64,000 bases of DNA from Trichobilharzia szidati (GCA_944472155.2 OX235275.1:31824731-31888730), one strand, 5' to 3'; positions 21,657 through 32,110 are shown, counted from the first letter of the stretch. Notes: a model not told the origin generated them from the letters alone. A program made the numbers and translations.

Positions 21657-21845
21657 GCGTCGGTGGCACAGTGATTAGGACTCTCGCTGACCATGCACAT
21701 GATCCGGAGTTCGATCCCCTGCCGATGCTCACCTTATGTCTATGGTCGGCCTGCAAAATTTGGGCTGCCGATATCACATGCTGAAAATTCCATACCTGCA
21801 CCAAAAATACGGTGTGGAATCAAGCTGCAGTCAAAAAAAAAGAAA
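21657..21845 (+). mobile_element. SINE-A (short-tail type)
   Basis: GCGTCGGTGGCACAGTG head, B box AGTTCGATCCCC, short-type tail (TCGGCCTGCAAAATTTGGGC; 'ggtgtggaatcaagct'), A-rich end. Abuts the PLE on its left. Confidence 0.85.
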
Positions 21846-22332
21846 CAGCAAATGCCTTTAATTCCTTTTTATTAATGTTATAGTCAACAGTTCCGGTAGT
21901 ATTTTCAACTCATCTCCTTAGATAAATTTCTCCATTACCTAGCTTCAAATCTGTCTAAAACAGTACGGACATTGTAGTCTTTTCTTTTTGAAAGAATGTC
22001 GTTGTGTGTAGAACTCCACCAGTTTCAAGCTTTATTCATCAGTTTATTTGACACCTGTTTTTTTCTTCACTTGAGACTATTTCAACTGGGTACGTCCATT
22101 AGCTTGTGAAGAACGAATCTGATTATCACTGGACTTTAAGACGTTTGATCTATGGTTTCGCCTTGACGTTGACCTCATAAATAACAGTTTCTCTTCAGTA
22201 TACAGTCAAATGCCATTTTGAAACCAGTCACTTACTGAAGAGTAAAACAATGATAATATTTATACTAGAATCCTAAAAACAATGTCGTCTGAACAGTTTT
22301 CAGGTGCAGCTACAACAATCTTCAGTCTATTT

Positions 22333-22800
22333 ATTATTATTGTTCCGTTGGGTTCCTAGTGGAACATAGGACTTCAACTGCACGTCTCCACTTGCTTCTG
22401 TCTTCTGCTCTACCTTTCACCTGCATCCATGTTAGTCCATACTGTTTCAGCTCCTTTTCACACGATCTCCTCCATGTCACCCTTGGACGTCCCACTCACC
22501 GCTTCCCTTTCGGATTCCACTCGAGCACTGGCCTGACGCGTGATGTCACCCTTCAGCGAGTGTCCAATCCATCTCCACTTTCTCCTGCATATTTGTTGAG
22601 TGATTAGTTCTTGTTTTGTTTGTTCCCATAGTTTCTTGTTGGTGATTCTTTCCGGCCATCTGATCTTCAGTACAGAGCAGAGACAGCTGTTGATAAAGGT
22701 CTGCAACAGGCTGTTGGAAATATTCTTTGTGACCCGCCAAGTTTCTGATCCGTATAGGAAAATTGACTTGACGTTTGTATTGACAATCTGAATTTTGTTC
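22333..22800 (-). mobile_element. RTE-clade LINE, 3' end copy
   Basis: Antisense, main subfamily; RWIGHSLKGDITRQA with a short deletion relative to RWIGHSLRRPLGDIARQA, FINSCLCSVLKIRWPER and an ATT-type 3' repeat. 5'-truncated near 'gtattgacaatctgaattttgttc'. Confidence 0.85.
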
Positions 22801-22805
22801 TATTT

Positions 22806-23310
22806 AGTAAATGATAATTTAGCAGTGGAATCCAGGATGGGGATTTCGTCCATTTTGTAGCAGACACGTCAGCCAGATGTGCCAGCAGTCCCTAAATATT
22901 GAGTGAGTGGCTGATGATGTCCACACCAAGATTCAAACGCAGCCAGCACGCATTGTTTAGGAAAACAAAGTGTTATGTAACAGACTACTTTAGCCAGAAG
23001 AACTACCGCCTATTTAACAGGTTTCAGTTATTATTTGTACCAGTCAGTGAACAGGAAAAATAAAAATGACTTAAATACATAGTTCTTCAGCCCGGTTTTG
23101 TTATGCTGGTCAATGACCAGTCGGAAAATAAACCAATCAGAATCTGGCCCACATAAAATAACGCCCACAATTTTACTAATCATGATTACAGACTAACTGA
23201 CATATCTTTGGTCATATTTTTAATTATTCATTATTGTGCGAAATACACTTTCCGGCTCATATCGTTGTGTGTTCTTGCTTAATTAGAGCAGACTAAGGAA
23301 ACATGTATTA
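22806..23310. other. Intron, no recognisable feature
   Basis: I see no RNA gene, element end or coding signal here. Confidence 0.4.
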
Positions 23311-23317
23311 TTTATTT

Positions 23318-24720
23318 TATTTATTATTCCGTTGGGTTCCCAATGGAACATACACCGTCAAAAATACACCTCCACTTTCTTCTATTTTCTCTTGTCCTCT
23401 TCATCTGACTGTCTCCACGATTGCCTATAATCTCTCATCTCCTCTTCCCCCCTCCACACGATCTCCTCCATGTCATTCTCACACCACCCACCCACTCGTC
23501 GCTTCCCATTGAGATTCTACTCGATCGATGGCCCACATTGAGCGCTATGTCATTCAACAGCCATCTCAACGTATGCCCGACCATTCCATCCATCTCCATT
23601 TTATCCAACATATTTGTTGAGCGATCGGTCCTCGCCTGTTAGTTTGTTCTACCGCAGAGTTTCTTATTGCTAATTCTTTCTGGCCAGGTAGCCAGTATAG
23701 AGCTAACCAGCGAATTCAGCAACCACGGATAAAAGTCTGTAGCTGGCTGTTGGAAATCCTTCTCATGACATACGTGCAGTGCATTTTTCTGAACCGTAAA
23801 GAAGAACTAACTGACTGACTTCACTAACATTTGTGTTGAAAATCCGAATCCTTTTCTTCATGCAGCTGAGTCAATTCAGAAACTTTCCCTACTGGTTTCA
23901 CGTTGATGAAGGTGCATCTCGCCTTTACGACTCTGAATGGTTGCTTTCAACATCTTCAACAGTGATTCCTGGCCAGATGAGTGAATGAAGGAAGTGACCT
24001 CTGTCAAATCTCTCCCTTCGATGGTGATTGTTGCTGGTTGTTGTTGCTGTTGCAGTCGGTTGGTTTGTTATCTTCATCCCGTCCGTTTCCACCTTCTCTA
24101 TGTTCACCTGAAGTCCACCGGTCTTCGCTGACAGCCAGCCTCTTCTGTCATTTTGTTGGTTTCCGCCTACCTCCAAGTTCGTGGAACACTGACCATAAAT
24201 CATCCACATGCGAAATCCAGATCTTCTAGATGGATTCTTCTTATCGTTTAATGCAGCGTATGCCTGCCTTCTTATTCCGCGTACACATTGTGACGCATAA
24301 TACAGTCTACTACAATTAAAAATATCATCGTGGATGATAATAGGCAAGCAGCCTTGTCTTACTCCTGTGACCACTTCGAATGCCCGTATGAGTTTTCCGT
24401 TACAGACCAGCTGACACGTGACATTGTCACATAGCCAGCTGTTGAATGAGGTTGATAAAAACTTTGGTACTGCACACCGTAGTGTTGAAGTAGTTCCCAA
24501 ATTACCTTCCGGTCAAAGCTGTCAGTCGATGGTCTTTTCGAAGTCAATGAAGTTGTTGAGGTAGAGTTTTGACTTCCATTCCATGATTTGTTCTGTGATG
24601 ATCATGCGCAGAGTTACAATTTGATTCACACATAATTTGCCTGAAATCCAGCTTCTTCCTGTCTGGCGGAGTTCTGCATCATACCTATCGTATACTATTT
24701 CTGGTGTAGGCAAGCGGCAT
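23318..24720 (-). mobile_element. RTE-clade LINE, longest RT-bearing copy, diverged
   Basis: Antisense, about 1.4 kb. On the minus strand: YLNNFIDFEKTID (RT motif with catalytic D region, 24540-24580), WELLQHYGVQ, VRQGCLP (RT motif 4), then the FADD box region with a net 4-base insertion at 24205-24209, VNIEKVETDGMKIT, and a 3' end matching the other copies. Multiple frame breaks; pseudogene. Confidence 0.82.
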
Positions 24721-25531
24721 TTTTAAACAACGCCTCTGTGTCTAACTCGACACACCCAGCTTCAGTGTCACTTTTATTGCGAAATATAATACTGGCGACA
24801 TCATAACATTGTTTTATGTAAAACAGATATACTAATGGAACTGAAAAAGCTAATTTACGACCTGTTGAGCAGTTGTTTGGTTATCCTGACCAGCCATTGG
24901 AGTTAACCAGGTGGTCTTATTGACCTCAGTGTTACACTGGGTGTGGTTCATTATAGTTGAGAGAAAGTATTTTACTTTTTGAATTGACTGTATACATAAA
25001 TGTGGTAATTTAGCTATCTATCTACCTACCTATCTACTTGACCGTTATTCTGTGTTTTAAATCTACAAACGTTTATATATAAAGCTATTCATCACGCGAG
25101 GAAAAAAACGTTGTCTCTTCAGTATTATTTTGTGTATATCTTGTCTTTGATAATAGGCATCTGTTGGGTAAAAATTAAATAGATAATAAAAATAATAATA
25201 ATAGTAATAACAAAGCTAATGGTAAAAGGGGGAGACTCCAAGTTGCGTAGGTAATACGTAGGTAGGTACTTTTATCTGCCTAAACTACTCACCCTTTTAA
25301 AGCCACACCTAACCTAAATATCTGAAAAAGGAAGTTACTACAATACTCACCTTATTATTATTATTATCTAATCAACGGAATGAAAATTAATTGCTTCATC
25401 CAGTCCGCCCACACATATTTCCATAGACTGAGACTAAGAGTCTAGTTTCTCTATTGTATTTCATTTCAAACCAACAAGTTGGCAGAAGATGCGTACAGTG
25501 AAGACAAGATTTCAAGTAAATATAGAGAAGT

Positions 25532-25778
25532 CGGGCGTCGGTGGCACAGCGGTAGAACGCTCACCAAACCACGCATGTGGTCCGGGGTTCGATCTCCAGC
25601 CGACCGACGCACACCTTTACCTCGCTAAGCCAGTTATAAGACTGATAAAGAGGGAAGGTTTAGCATGAGGCTAGCAACCCCATCTTGTAAAAAAAATAAA
25701 CACCACTGCTACCGAAACTTCAAGCCTGTCGCTTGAAGCCCTATGTTCCACTGCGAAGGTACAGGAATAAAAAAAGAA
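25532..25778 (+). mobile_element. SINE-A (long-tail type) with target duplication
   Basis: GCGTCGGTGGCACAGCGG begins at 25536. ATAGAGAAG at 25523-25531 and 25779-25787 is the target duplication. The tail includes 'taagccagttataagactg', 'catgaggctagcaacccc', 'gaagccctatgttccact' and an A-rich end. Confidence 0.9.
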
Positions 25779-25789
25779 ATAGAGAAGAC

Positions 25790-26570
25790 TTAGGTGATGA
25801 AGACAGCCACTGATCACCAACCAACAAAGACAAACATTAGTCACTCACTACCAATGGAATAAATTTTCAACGAAGTCAGTCACTTCCTTCACTTCCTTCT
25901 AAGCAGCATCGTTTCAACTACAGGCACGGATAAGAATGTCAAAGCCAGGATGAGAAAGGTAAGGCAAACACTTATCAAACCACGGAAATCAGTTTGGAAA
26001 TCTTCTGAATTAGTAGAATCTAGAATACAATGCAAATTCTTAACAGTCAGTAAGTTCTTCCATACATTAATGTTAATAAAAAGTTTGAGCACTGTGGAAT
26101 AGATCAAATAGATTGTACTTGTACTTCAACAGTTTAAATATGGATCACAGACCTGACATGTAACCATAGGCATTTGAAACAGGCTACTGCAGACTTTTAT
26201 CAACAGCTGTCACCTTCGCTGGTTGGCTCCATACTGAAGATCAAATGGCCAGCCAGCCAGCCAGCTAGAAAGAATTAACAACAAGAAACTCTGGGAACGA
26301 ACAAGTAAACAGCCTTTCGTTCAACAATTATGCTGAAGAGAATCGAGATGTATTGGATAAAAGCTGTGAAGACCGTTGGGTAACACATTGCGCTCCAGCT
26401 AGGAGACGGCAAGTTGGAAGTGGGTCTGAGAGTGACACAGTGAAGAGGACCTCAGAGAGAATAGGACAAAGTGAAGATGTGCTGGTGAAGCTGTGTGTTC
26501 AACACTTGGAACCCAGGGGATTAATAGTAATGATACTGACTGATTTATATGAGTAATTGGTTACCACTTA
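25790..26570 (+). mobile_element. RTE-clade LINE, sense copy, degraded
   Basis: Sense-strand copy with 'gtttcaactacaggcacggataagaatgtcaaag' (TTGGTDEDVK region), 'aaaccacggaaatcagtttgg', 'caacagctgtcaccttcgctgg', 'atactgaagatcaaatggcc' and 'aacaacaagaaactctggg' (the ITNKKLW region). Frame destroyed. Confidence 0.7.
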
Positions 26571-26592
26571 CAACAACCAGTAGGGTTTGTTA

Positions 26593-26816
26593 GCCAGCTT
26601 CACCGAAGTGATCAAAACACCGGATAGTCGTTTCTCCTATTTGGCACCGAGCTGATCAGCAATGTAACAGTTTTTTGACTAAGTTCAAACAGCTGGCTCG
26701 GAAATCGACTCGTTTGAACTAATTCGGACTTTTGAGCAAAGTCAAGCCAAGCACGTCGGTTCTGACTGAACTAGCTGAATGGCCATCCGGTGTTTGGATC
26801 ACTTCGATCTGGCTGG
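26593..26816. mobile_element. MITE-like element with inverted termini
   Basis: 26593-26625 and 26785-26816 are inverted repeats: both read CGAAGTGATC, then AAACACCGGAT towards the inside, and both begin GCCAGC/CCAGCC. The insert of about 160 bp has no open frame. No convincing target duplication, so the superfamily is open. Confidence 0.55.
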
Positions 26817-27054
26817 ATAATAAGTACTGCTGGTTGATGTGAGTGGTTGTCAAACTACTACTCATCTCAGTCAATCAGTAGTCTATGACGTCATGAGTAT
26901 ATGCTTGTGTTTTTTTAAACTTATTACTTGTGAAATCTCAGCATAAATATAAAAGACTCGGATGGTATTTGCAAATATACTTGACCTTTAGTGCAGACAG
27001 ACAGGTTATCCAACTATCGACCAAAGGACATAATTACTGAGCAGTCTTAGAGAA

Positions 27055-27170
27055 ATGCATTCCCTCTCTGAGATTCGAACCAGCGTCAACCAGTCCTACA
27101 GTCAAGGACGTTACTACTGGGATTTTCGAGCTCACGGTTTACCTCCCTTAGGACTAAATAGATACATAGG
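27055..27170 (-). mobile_element. SINE-C fragment
   Basis: Contains a B-box-like GGTTCGAATCTCAGAG and a diverged A-box side on the minus strand. Truncated relative to 46907-47252. Confidence 0.45.
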
Positions 27171-27427
27171 CTGGTCACTAGCCACTTACCAATATCAAGC
27201 TTCTAGTCTTTCGTCTTCGCGCCGACTGAATTGGACTGATAGTAACCAGAGAAAGAATAAGAATTCAGCGAGTTTCGTCCAATTTATGACTCATCAGGTG
27301 GATAAACTTATTGAAATGAAAAGAAATTATGATAAACAGAATTGTTGAAGAGAAAGAATAAATTGCTACAAGGAAAAATGAAGATTTAATGGGGCGAAGT
27401 TACAGAATAGGGATCCAAGCAATACAG

Positions 27428-27545
27428 ATAATAAAATCCCACCCTGACTCTCATCATTAACCCAATCCTAACTCTCATTCTAACCGTAAATCTTATCCTA
27501 ACCTAGACCCTAACCCTAACGCCAACTCTAACCCTAAATGCAGTC
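27428..27545 (+). repeat. Degenerate CCCTAA-type (telomere-like) block
   Basis: Repeated variants of CCTAACCC/CCTAACTCT including one exact CCCTAACCCTAACG at about 27510. Flatworm telomeres are TTAGGG repeats, but this block is far too degenerate to be a working telomere. Confidence 0.6.
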
Positions 27546-27547
27546 AA

Positions 27548-27920
27548 CAGGAAGACTTGTCTAGACCTAGGTTTTATGCTTGTTGGCATATCTGCAATCT
27601 TGAAGGAGCTCATGTCCGCGTGCTGACTCCAATCAGAGACGTGACTGATAGAATTCAGTCTTCACCAACTCCAGAGGACTAGATGCCTGATACTAGCTAG
27701 TGTCCAGTCAAAGTATCCAATACATTCCTACAGATTAGGTTCGTTGAGAACCTCAGTAGAGTTCATTGGTAACATCTCTGACTGCAGACGCCACTAGATG
27801 AAAATGAGTTCAAATCTCAGAAGGGAAATGAGTTGTTCCTTCAAAGTGGCAGATACGCCTTAGAACAGGCACGAAACCTAGATACAGACAGGACTTCCCG
27901 ACGCCTGCCTCCAACCATCT
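27548..27920. mobile_element. Two SINE-C fragments in inverted order
   Basis: 27548-27720 is antisense ('gacctaggttttatgcttgttggcatatctgcaatcttgaagga', 'gatagaattcagtcttcacc'); 27720-27920 is sense ('gttcattggtaacatctctgac', 'gagttcaaatctcagaaggg', 'gaacaggcacgaaacctag', 'cctgcctccaaccatc'). Head-to-head arrangement. Confidence 0.55.
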
Positions 27921-28119
27921 AGCAGCTTAACTGCTAACTAATGGTTGGGTGGTTACCGGCTTCAAATTTCACTCTGTCTACTTCATCAATCAACCAAGTT
28001 GGGTTACACAAAAAACAGCCTTCATGTAAAATTACATGTGAAGCTTATACAGCCTAGCGTATGCCTTACTGTCTGCCCGTAATACTGCTTTTATTTAGAA
28101 AATAGATACATATATTTAT

Positions 28120-28410
28120 TATGGACTGGTCTAAATGGCAAGCCGTTTTTGTGAATCTTTCGTAAGCCATTCAACCTGGGTATATCATCGTGCCTACAGG
28201 TTTTAGTGTTTTCCATACAAGGCAGGTGAATTATGGCTTTGTTGTTTCAACTTTATTAAATGGTCTGTCAACTGTCCCTCAGTCCACTCCGTTGTATCTG
28301 TGTTGGTTGTTAGTTTCTGAAATCCGCATGCATCACTTAATAAAGTCTCCATTTTGCCAAGGTAATATGACTTATGCATGATTAGGGCTCCTGAGCCTTT
28401 GTCAGGTCAG
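28120..28410 (-). mobile_element. Penelope-like element RT fragment, uninterrupted arm
   Basis: The minus strand reads RPDKGSG, then (after a frame shift) QQSHNSPALYGKH, and then DIPRLNGLRKIHKNGLPFRP, the fingers region of PLE reverse transcriptase. It is an inverted paralogue of the + strand copy to the right. Importantly it lacks the RTE and Merlin insertions found in that copy; CCTACAGG at 28193-28200 is the empty Merlin site. Confidence 0.8.
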
Positions 28411-28535
28411 ACTGCAGACTTTACTCCTTCATCAGATCAACAGATTTAACGCAACTTTGGTTGACTGTTGTTACAAATACATGAATAGTGGAAGTAATAC
28501 AAATGGTATTTTAATCAAAAAGGCATCAAGAGAAT

Positions 28536-28590
28536 ATAGTGATCTCCAGACCTGACAAAGGCTCAGGAGTCGTTATCATGGATAAGTCTG
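28536..28590 (+). mobile_element. Penelope-like element RT, segment 1
   Basis: Encodes ISRPDKGSGVVIMDKSDY, an N-terminal RT motif of PLEs. Interrupted at 28591 by an RTE copy; continues at 29258. Confidence 0.8.
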
Positions 28591-29257
28591 ATTATTATTA
28601 TTGTTTCCTTGGGTTCCTAGTGGATTATAGGGCTTTAACTGTACGCCTCCACTTGCTTCTGTCTTCTGGTGTACTTTTCCCCCGCATCCATGTTAGTCCA
28701 TACTGTTTCAACTCTTCTTCACACGATCTCCTCCATGTCACTCTTGGACGTCCCACTCGCCGCTTCCCTTTCGGGTACTACTCGAGCTATGGCCTGACGC
28801 GCGATGTCACTCAGCGGCCTCCTCAGCGAGTGTTCAATCCATCTCCACTTCTTCCTCCTGCATATTTGTTGGGCGATTGATTCTTGTTTTGTTTGTTCCC
28901 ATAGTTTCTTGTTGGTGATTCTTTCCGGCCATCTGATCTTCAGTATAGAGCCAGCGAAGACAGTTGTTGATAAATGTCTGCAACAGGCTGTTGGAAATAT
29001 TCTTTGTGACCCGCCAAGTTTCTGATCCACACGTATAGAAAAACTGACTGACTTGACGTTTGTATTGAAAATCCGAATTTTGGTTGTTGATTCTGAGTGA
29101 CGAAGATTTCCAGATTGGTTTCAGGTTGATGAATGTGTTTCTCGCCTTCCCGATTCTCGATTTGACATCCTCGTCCGTTCTTCCTGTAGTTGAGACAATG
29201 CTCCCTAAATAAATGAATGAAGTAACCTCTTTCAAATCCCTCCCGTTGATGGTGATT
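28591..29257 (-). mobile_element. RTE-clade LINE inserted in a PLE
   Basis: Antisense main-subfamily copy, 5'-truncated, with IGKARNTFINLKPIWKSSS, GSETWRVTKNIS and KIRWPERITNKKLWEQT. The left edge is the ATT-type 3' repeat directly against PLE sequence; GATT flanks both edges. Confidence 0.88.
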
Positions 29258-29428
29258 ACCCTAGCAAAATGGGGACATTAATTAGTCATGCATGCCGATT
29301 TCAGAAACTAACAACCAACACAGATACAACGGAGTGGACTGAGAGACAGTTGACAGAGTCTTTAAAAAATGTGAAACAACAAGGCCATAATTCACCTGCC
29401 TTGTATGGAAAACACTAAAACCTGTAGG
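29258..29428 (+). mobile_element. Penelope-like element RT, segment 2
   Basis: Resumes the PLE after the RTE insertion and runs through the QQGHNSPALYGKH region to CCTGTAGG (29421-29428), where the Merlin element is inserted. An inverted counterpart lies at 28194-28380. Confidence 0.8.
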
Positions 29429-29629
29429 AGGCAAAGTTCAACAATAGCGTCCCAAGGATGCGAACGCACGGGTGGCCTTGAGCGGACCAATTATAAAAAT
29501 GAGGAACTTTTGCATAAAAAGTGAAATACGTTTACAAGAAAATGCATTGAAACACATTAAACAGGGCGCCTTTCTCTGACATAACTTAAAAATACGTCCC
29601 AGTTATAATGAGGAGTATCAGTTGCCAAG

Positions 29630-29842
29630 TTAGACCAGTTTTTTTAAAATGTATTTACCGAAGTGACTAGATATAAGCTGTTTTTGTGAATTGTTTATCT
29701 CTCTTATCCTGTTGCGCAGTCTTCCCCAAAAGCCCTCGATTGAATTACTATGATTTCCAGTAAGAGGATCGATGACTATAGTCGTAAGCATACTTACCAG
29801 GCAAATGTGCATAAGAAAACAAATTAAAATAAATGACATCAA
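29630..29842 (-). pseudogene. Merlin transposase C-terminal remnant
   Basis: About 70 codons. It contains TTIVIDPLTGNHSNSIEGFW followed by GRLRNRIREI, the segment around the last part of the DDE-type catalytic domain in ISXO2-like transposases, where an E in 'iEgfW' follows the conserved H(T/S)N. The N-terminal half with the two catalytic aspartates is not found in the remaining element sequence. Confidence 0.7.
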
Positions 29843-29859
29843 CTATAAATCTATCCCTA

Positions 29860-29970
29860 GCTTTAATCTTGACCCCAACCATAGACTTAACACTAACCTT
29901 AATTACAACCGTTATCAAAATCGTCAGTCCAACCCTAATCTTAACTTATGAACCTGATCCTAACCCTCAC
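29860..29970 (+). repeat. Degenerate CCCTAA-type block inside Merlin
   Basis: Variants of CCTAACC, CTTAACC and CCTAATC. It continues on the other side of the RTE copy at 30836-30865 (CCTTAACCCTTATCCTAACCC), so the RTE inserted into this block. Confidence 0.6.
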
Positions 29971-29974
29971 ACCA

Positions 29975-30835
29975 ATAATAATTATTATTGTTCCCTTGGG
30001 TTCCTAGTGGAACATAGGGCTTCAACTGCACACCTCCACTTGCTTCTGTCTTTTGCTGTACCTTTCACCTGCATCCATGTTAGTTCACACTGCTTCAGCT
30101 CCTCTTCACACGATCTCCTTCATGTCACCCTTGGAAATCACACTGGTCGCTTCCCTTTCGGGTTCCACTCGAGCACTGGCCTGACGCGTGATGTCACCCA
30201 GCGGCCTCCTCAGCGAGTGTTCAATCCATCTCCACTTTCTCTTGCATATTTGTTGAGCGATTGGTTCTTGTTTTGTTTGTTCCCATAGTTTCTTGTTGGT
30301 GATTCTTTCCGGCCATCTGATCTTCAGTACAGAACGAAGACAGTTGTTGTTAAAGGTCTGCAACAGGCTGTTGGAAATATTCTTGGTGACCTACCAAGTT
30401 TCCGATTCGTAAAGAAGAACTGACTGACTTGACGTTTGTATTGAAAATCCGAATTTTGTTGTTGATGCTGAGTGACGACGATTTCTAGATTAGTTTCAGG
30501 TTGATGAATGTGTTTCTCGCCTTCCCGATTCTCGGTTTGACATCCTCGTCCATTCCTCCTGTAGTTGAGACAATGCTCCCTAGATAAGTGAATGAAGTAA
30601 CCTCTTTCAAATCCCTTCCGTTGGTGGTGATTGGCGCTGGATGTTGTTGTTGCTGTTGTTGTTGTTGGTTTCTTTATTTTCATAACCTCTGTCTTGTCTA
30701 TGTTCACCTGGAGTCCTGTCTTTGCTGCTTCTTCGACCACTTTGTCGGTTTTCGCTTGTAATTCTTCTATTTTGTGTGACATCAAATATAAATCATCTGC
30801 GAAATTCAGGTCTTCTAGGTTCTTCACGTTGGTCC
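29975..30835 (-). mobile_element. RTE-clade LINE with intact FADD box
   Basis: Antisense. The frame 30827-30324 reads EDLNFADDLYLMSH (RT catalytic palm box intact, 30784-30805), LQAKTDKVVEEAAKTGLQVN, IDKTEVMKI, and then a shifted continuation; a second frame (30363-30106) gives KIRWPERITNKKLWEQT and RWIEHSLRRPLGDITRQA. 5'-truncated within the palm domain, so not active. Confidence 0.88.
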
Positions 30836-31040
30836 ACCCCTTAACCCTTATCCTAACCCAAACGAGCTATTAACACATTTTCTAAACAGTATTTAAAGAC
30901 GTGATCTGAGTGAAATTTACTGCTTAGTTGGTGAATAGCATTGATATTTCAGCTATGATAATGACAGGTACCGTTAGCCAACGACTAGCATGCGTTCAAG
31001 GTCACTGGAGCGTTCGCACTCCTGAGACGTGTGACTTTGC

Positions 31041-31240
31041 CCTGTAGGCATGGTGATACCCAAGTTGTACGGCTTACGAAAGATTCACAAAAATGGTTTG
31101 CCACTTAAACCAGTCCTCGATATATCTAGCTCACCATGTACTGATTATCTACTCACAAAACTCTCTTTAAAAAGAATGTTCCATTTGATATTTGAGCTCG
31201 AAAGGAGTGAATTAATTTCATGCATGGAGGCATAACTCTG
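31041..31240 (+). mobile_element. Penelope-like element RT, segment 3
   Basis: Encodes PKLYGLRKIHKNGLPLKP, then VLDISSSPCTDYL, the PLE RT fingers motif 'P.lYGLPKiHK.g.PlRPi'. It continues segments 1 and 2 once the RTE and Merlin insertions are taken out. A frameshift or truncation follows near 31200. Confidence 0.82.
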
Positions 31241-31424
31241 TTACATATATATATATAAGTTTCACGCTTGATTTTCTACATCAAAAAATACAAAATTCTT
31301 CAGATCTAAAAGTGCGCTATTCAATTTTGAATACCTGCCGAAAAAGCTTTTACATTGTCAAAGGGTAACATGTTACAATAAGTGCAATTGTAATAACTGT
31401 TTGCACAGTCATTCACACAAACAC

Positions 31425-31672
31425 ACACACACACACACAAAATGATGAGTTTGAATTTATGTGAAGGCAAGACACGAAAGCCAAGGTATATTTTCAAGTG
31501 ATCAAACAGCTATTTATATCTATACAATTTACATTCGTTAACCAATCACTGAGCCTGTGATTTTAGCTTACATTAAACGGCATGAAATAGAATGTTCAAA
31601 TAAACAAATAGTCTTCTGTTAGTAATGATGTATTAATTGTGGGAATATGTGACAATAACATTCCGTTGGAAC
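31425..31672 (-). mobile_element. Probable gypsy LTR
   Basis: Lies immediately downstream (minus strand) of the gypsy-like coding remnant. It begins TGTTCCAACGGAATGTTA and contains a TATA-like GATATAAATAGC. The distal end is near a CA repeat at 31417-31440. Ends not confirmed by target duplications. Confidence 0.45.
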
Positions 31673-31911
31673 ACATTGTCTATATCACACCACGACACTC
31701 GTCCCCGAGTCAAAACCTTTCGACTGAAGTCGGTTCAATCTTCTTGGTTCTGGCAGCTTTGTTAGCTTGTCTTGCTGTATCGAGTTCCGGAGCTCGCTGA
31801 CGTTCACCCACTTCTCTTTGTTTAAATTTCTGATAGTATATACGTAACCCCATCTAACGGTAACCATGTAGGGTTCTTCCAACTTTGGAAGCAGTTTGCA
31901 TCACCCTGGCT
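31673..31911 (-). pseudogene. Gypsy-like pol C-terminal remnant
   Basis: The minus-strand frame encodes LPKLEEPYMVTVRWGYVYTI, then RNLNKEKWVNVSELR; this resembles the end of Ty3/gypsy integrase, where a 'P.w.GPY.V' motif is followed by a short strand-rich domain. The frame ends with a stop at 31685, close to the LTR. Upstream parts of pol are absent. Confidence 0.5.
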
Positions 31912-32110
31912 CGTATTTCCCGGTGTTTCTTAAACAGTCCAGTGATATATTTGCGAATCGTATCCGCCCACGCAAAGTCTGATGTGATTGGTTGTTGAGT
32001 TCCTCTAGGTTAGGCTTTGTTCTTGTATTTTCTCATGACCAAGATTGGGACGTAAACACTGACGAAAATTGCTGTCTACCAATTGTGGCTAGCAGACAGC
32101 TCTCACCACA
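31912..32110 (-). mobile_element. LTR fragment, 5' part
   Basis: Starts (minus strand) TGTGGTGAGAGCTGTCTGC at 32110 and follows the first half of the LTR family at 12822 and 63645 up to the GGCGGATAC block, then passes into the gypsy-like coding remnant without the second half of the LTR. It is a deletion or recombination joint. Confidence 0.6.

Larger units (their letters stand above)
29429..31040 (-). mobile_element. Merlin-type DNA transposon, interrupted by RTE
   Basis: CCTGTAGG flanks both sides (29421-29428 and 31041-31048), an 8-bp target duplication as typical for Merlin (8-9 bp). The termini are inverted repeats that both contain GCAAAGT, TGCGAACGC and CCTTGA in order over about 50 bp. 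The minus-strand frame 29842-29630 encodes IDPLTGNHSNSIEGFWGRLR, matching the C-terminal 'DP.TGaHTn.iE.fWs.lKr' motif of ISXO2/IS1595-like (Merlin) transposases. Most of the transposase is missing; an RTE copy occupies 29975-30835. Not autonomous. Confidence 0.78.
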
